Below, in pieces: positions 63,019 through 64,000 of a DNA stretch of 64,000 bases; position 1 is the stretch's first letter; each line of letters opens with the position of its first letter. Under the pieces are notes generated by a model, which was not told where the DNA came from, ran no database searches, and saw nothing but the letters and a program-made list of their open reading frames with translations. Source of the stretch: Acetobacter malorum (lineage in GTDB: Bacteria > Pseudomonadota > Alphaproteobacteria > Acetobacterales > Acetobacteraceae); NCBI RefSeq assembly GCF_002153605.1, contig NZ_JOPG01000027.1:29416-93415 (forward strand), in the 5' to 3' direction. A program made the position numbers and the translations under genes.

Positions 63019-64000
63019 ATGACGCGTTATTCTCCTGAGGGTGCCACCCCCGCCATGGCGCAATGGTTTGCGCTGAAGGCCGAAAATCCTGAAGCCCTGC
63101 TGTTTTTCCGCATGGGCGATTTTTACGAGCTGTTTTTTGACGATGCCACGGCGGCAGCCGCAGCGCTGGATATTGCGCTGACGGCCCGGGGCAGCCACGC
63201 GGGTGACCCCATCCCGATGTGCGGCGTGCCGGTGGGGGCTGCCTCGGCTTATCTGGCCCGGTTGATCCGTCGCGGCTTTCGGGTGGCGGTTGCGGAACAG
63301 ACTGAAGCGCCGCGCAAAGGCAAGGGTGCGGCCAAAGGTCCGCTGGCCCGTGCCGTCGTGCGGGTGGTGACACCAGGCACCCTGACAGAAGATGAATTGC
63401 TGGAGCCGGGGCGCTCCAACCTGCTGCTTGCTCTGGCGGGAGAAGCCGGTAACGGGCGAGGCCGGAAAAGCAAGGCGGCGGAAGCCGAGAGCATGATCGG
63501 GGCAGCATGGATTGATGTCTCCACCGGCCTGTTTGAAACAGCCCGCGTCACACAGGCTGCGCTGGCTGCGTTGCTGGGCCGTCTCGATCCTGCGGAAATT
63601 CTGGCTCCCGCAGAGATGGCTCTGGGTGAGCATGAATCCGCGCGTGCGCCGGAGGTGCTGTTCCCGAATGTGGAGACGGCACGCCAGCGTCTGGCCGCCG
63701 CGTTTGATGTTGCCAGTGTGGATGCGTTCGGCACCTTTACGGATGAGGAAGCTGTCGCAGCCTCTGTCGCGGTCGACTACGTGCAGCGCAGTCAGGCTGG
63801 AAAGTTGCCACGCCTTGCGCACCCCAGCCCGCAGATGGAAGGCGGTATTCTGGGGATTGATCCCGCAACCCGCGCCAGTCTGGATATTCTGCGTGCACGG
63901 GATGGTGGCACCGAACACACCCTGTTCTCCGCCATGAATCAGACCGTGACCTCCGCCGGGGCGCGCATGGTGGCCGAATGGCTGGGCGCGCCGCTGGCGG
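63019..64000 (+). CDS. mutS: DNA mismatch repair protein MutS (5' part, cut by window end)
   Basis: The first 327 codons of mutS, open to the window end. The mismatch-recognition Phe and Glu are F35 and E37 in MGDFYELFF. The N-terminal domain also shows PIPMCGVPVGAASAYLARLI and VAEQTEAP. The connector domain has AAWIDVSTGLFETA, and the lever domain begins near GGILGIDPATRASLDIL. The ATG at 63019 has TAAGGAA upstream. The ATPase domain lies outside the window. Truncation is due only to the window boundary. Confidence 0.95.
   Translation, partial: MTRYSPEGATPAMAQWFALKAENPEALLFFRMGDFYELFFDDATAAAAALDIALTARGSHAGDPIPMCGVPVGAASAYLARLIRRGFRVAVAEQTEAPRKGKGAAKGPLARAVVRVVTPGTLTEDELLEPGRSNLLLALAGEAGNGRGRKSKAAEAESMIGAAWIDVSTGLFETARVTQAALAALLGRLDPAEILAPAEMALGEHESARAPEVLFPNVETARQRLAAAFDVASVDAFGTFTDEEAVAASVAVDYVQRSQAGKLPRLAHPSPQMEGGILGIDPATRASLDILRARDGGTEHTLFSAMNQTVTSAGARMVAEWLGAPLA

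Overview
The window is a gene-dense, moderately GC-rich stretch of a bacterial chromosome, almost certainly from an alphaproteobacterium of the acetic acid bacteria (Acetobacteraceae, Acetobacter-like). This is inferred from the gene families: COQ9, an ATP12-type F1 chaperone, GCS2-type glutamate-cysteine ligase, MucR, a PetP/PetR-type regulator pair, an MbfA-type membrane ferritin behind an Irr-like operator, PmtA, and a gluconate permease. There are no transposases, integrases, phage genes, CRISPR arrays or rRNA genes. The content is mostly housekeeping.

Layout. 1-6.9 kb: der, a GntP permease, a DHA2-type MFS exporter, gshA and rsmE. 7-15.4 kb: ubiA, mbfA, lolA, rarA, an rluC-type pseudouridine synthase, an AsmA-family protein and the ATP12 chaperone. 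15.5-23.3 kb: a 56-residue membrane protein behind a leader inverted repeat, a Spy/CpxP-like periplasmic protein, then the translation cluster ffh-rpsP-rimM-trmD-rplS and leuCDB. 23.5-30.1 kb: a secreted prolyl oligopeptidase, rpsU, def-coq9, and a MarR / response regulator / histidine kinase operon. 30.1-35.4 kb: bamE diverging from yceD-rpmF-plsX-fabH-ihfA-merR, then tRNA-Pro(GGG). 35.5-42.5 kb: an AI-2E family protein, murJ, a DUF4130-UdgX fusion, ihfB, mucR, and divergently manC. 42.6-49 kb: lysR-trxB diverging from lrp and two glycosyltransferases, then gshB. 49-58 kb: pmtA, a CoxI-like protein without the oxygen-reducing centre, ctaB, a CoxF-like microprotein, and on the other strand a Tim44-domain protein, pmbA, an M16 peptidase and thrC. 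58-64 kb: an MRJP/yellow-family secreted protein, an M32 carboxypeptidase, a TPR-glycosyltransferase fusion and the first third of mutS, cut by the window end.

How the genes fit together. The largest theme is translation and its quality control (der, rsmE, rluC, ffh, S16, RimM, TrmD, L19, S21, L32, Def, tRNA-Pro). Envelope biogenesis is second (LolA, AsmA, BamE, MurJ, PlsX, FabH, ManC, glycosyltransferases, PmtA). Glutathione synthesis is split between two loci, and ubiquinone synthesis is represented by UbiA and COQ9.

The most interesting region is 50.2-52.6 kb. It looks like the remnant of an aa3-type cytochrome oxidase cluster. The subunit I homologue keeps the two histidines that hold the low-spin heme but has lost the CuB histidines, the cross-linked tyrosine and the high-spin heme ligand. 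It remains an intact frame translationally coupled to ctaB. Other points of note are the UdgX-type covalent uracil-DNA binder fused to DUF4130, the Irr-type operator in front of mbfA, and an 11-bp inverted repeat in the leader of a membrane microprotein. I saw no defence island or wholly unknown multigene system.
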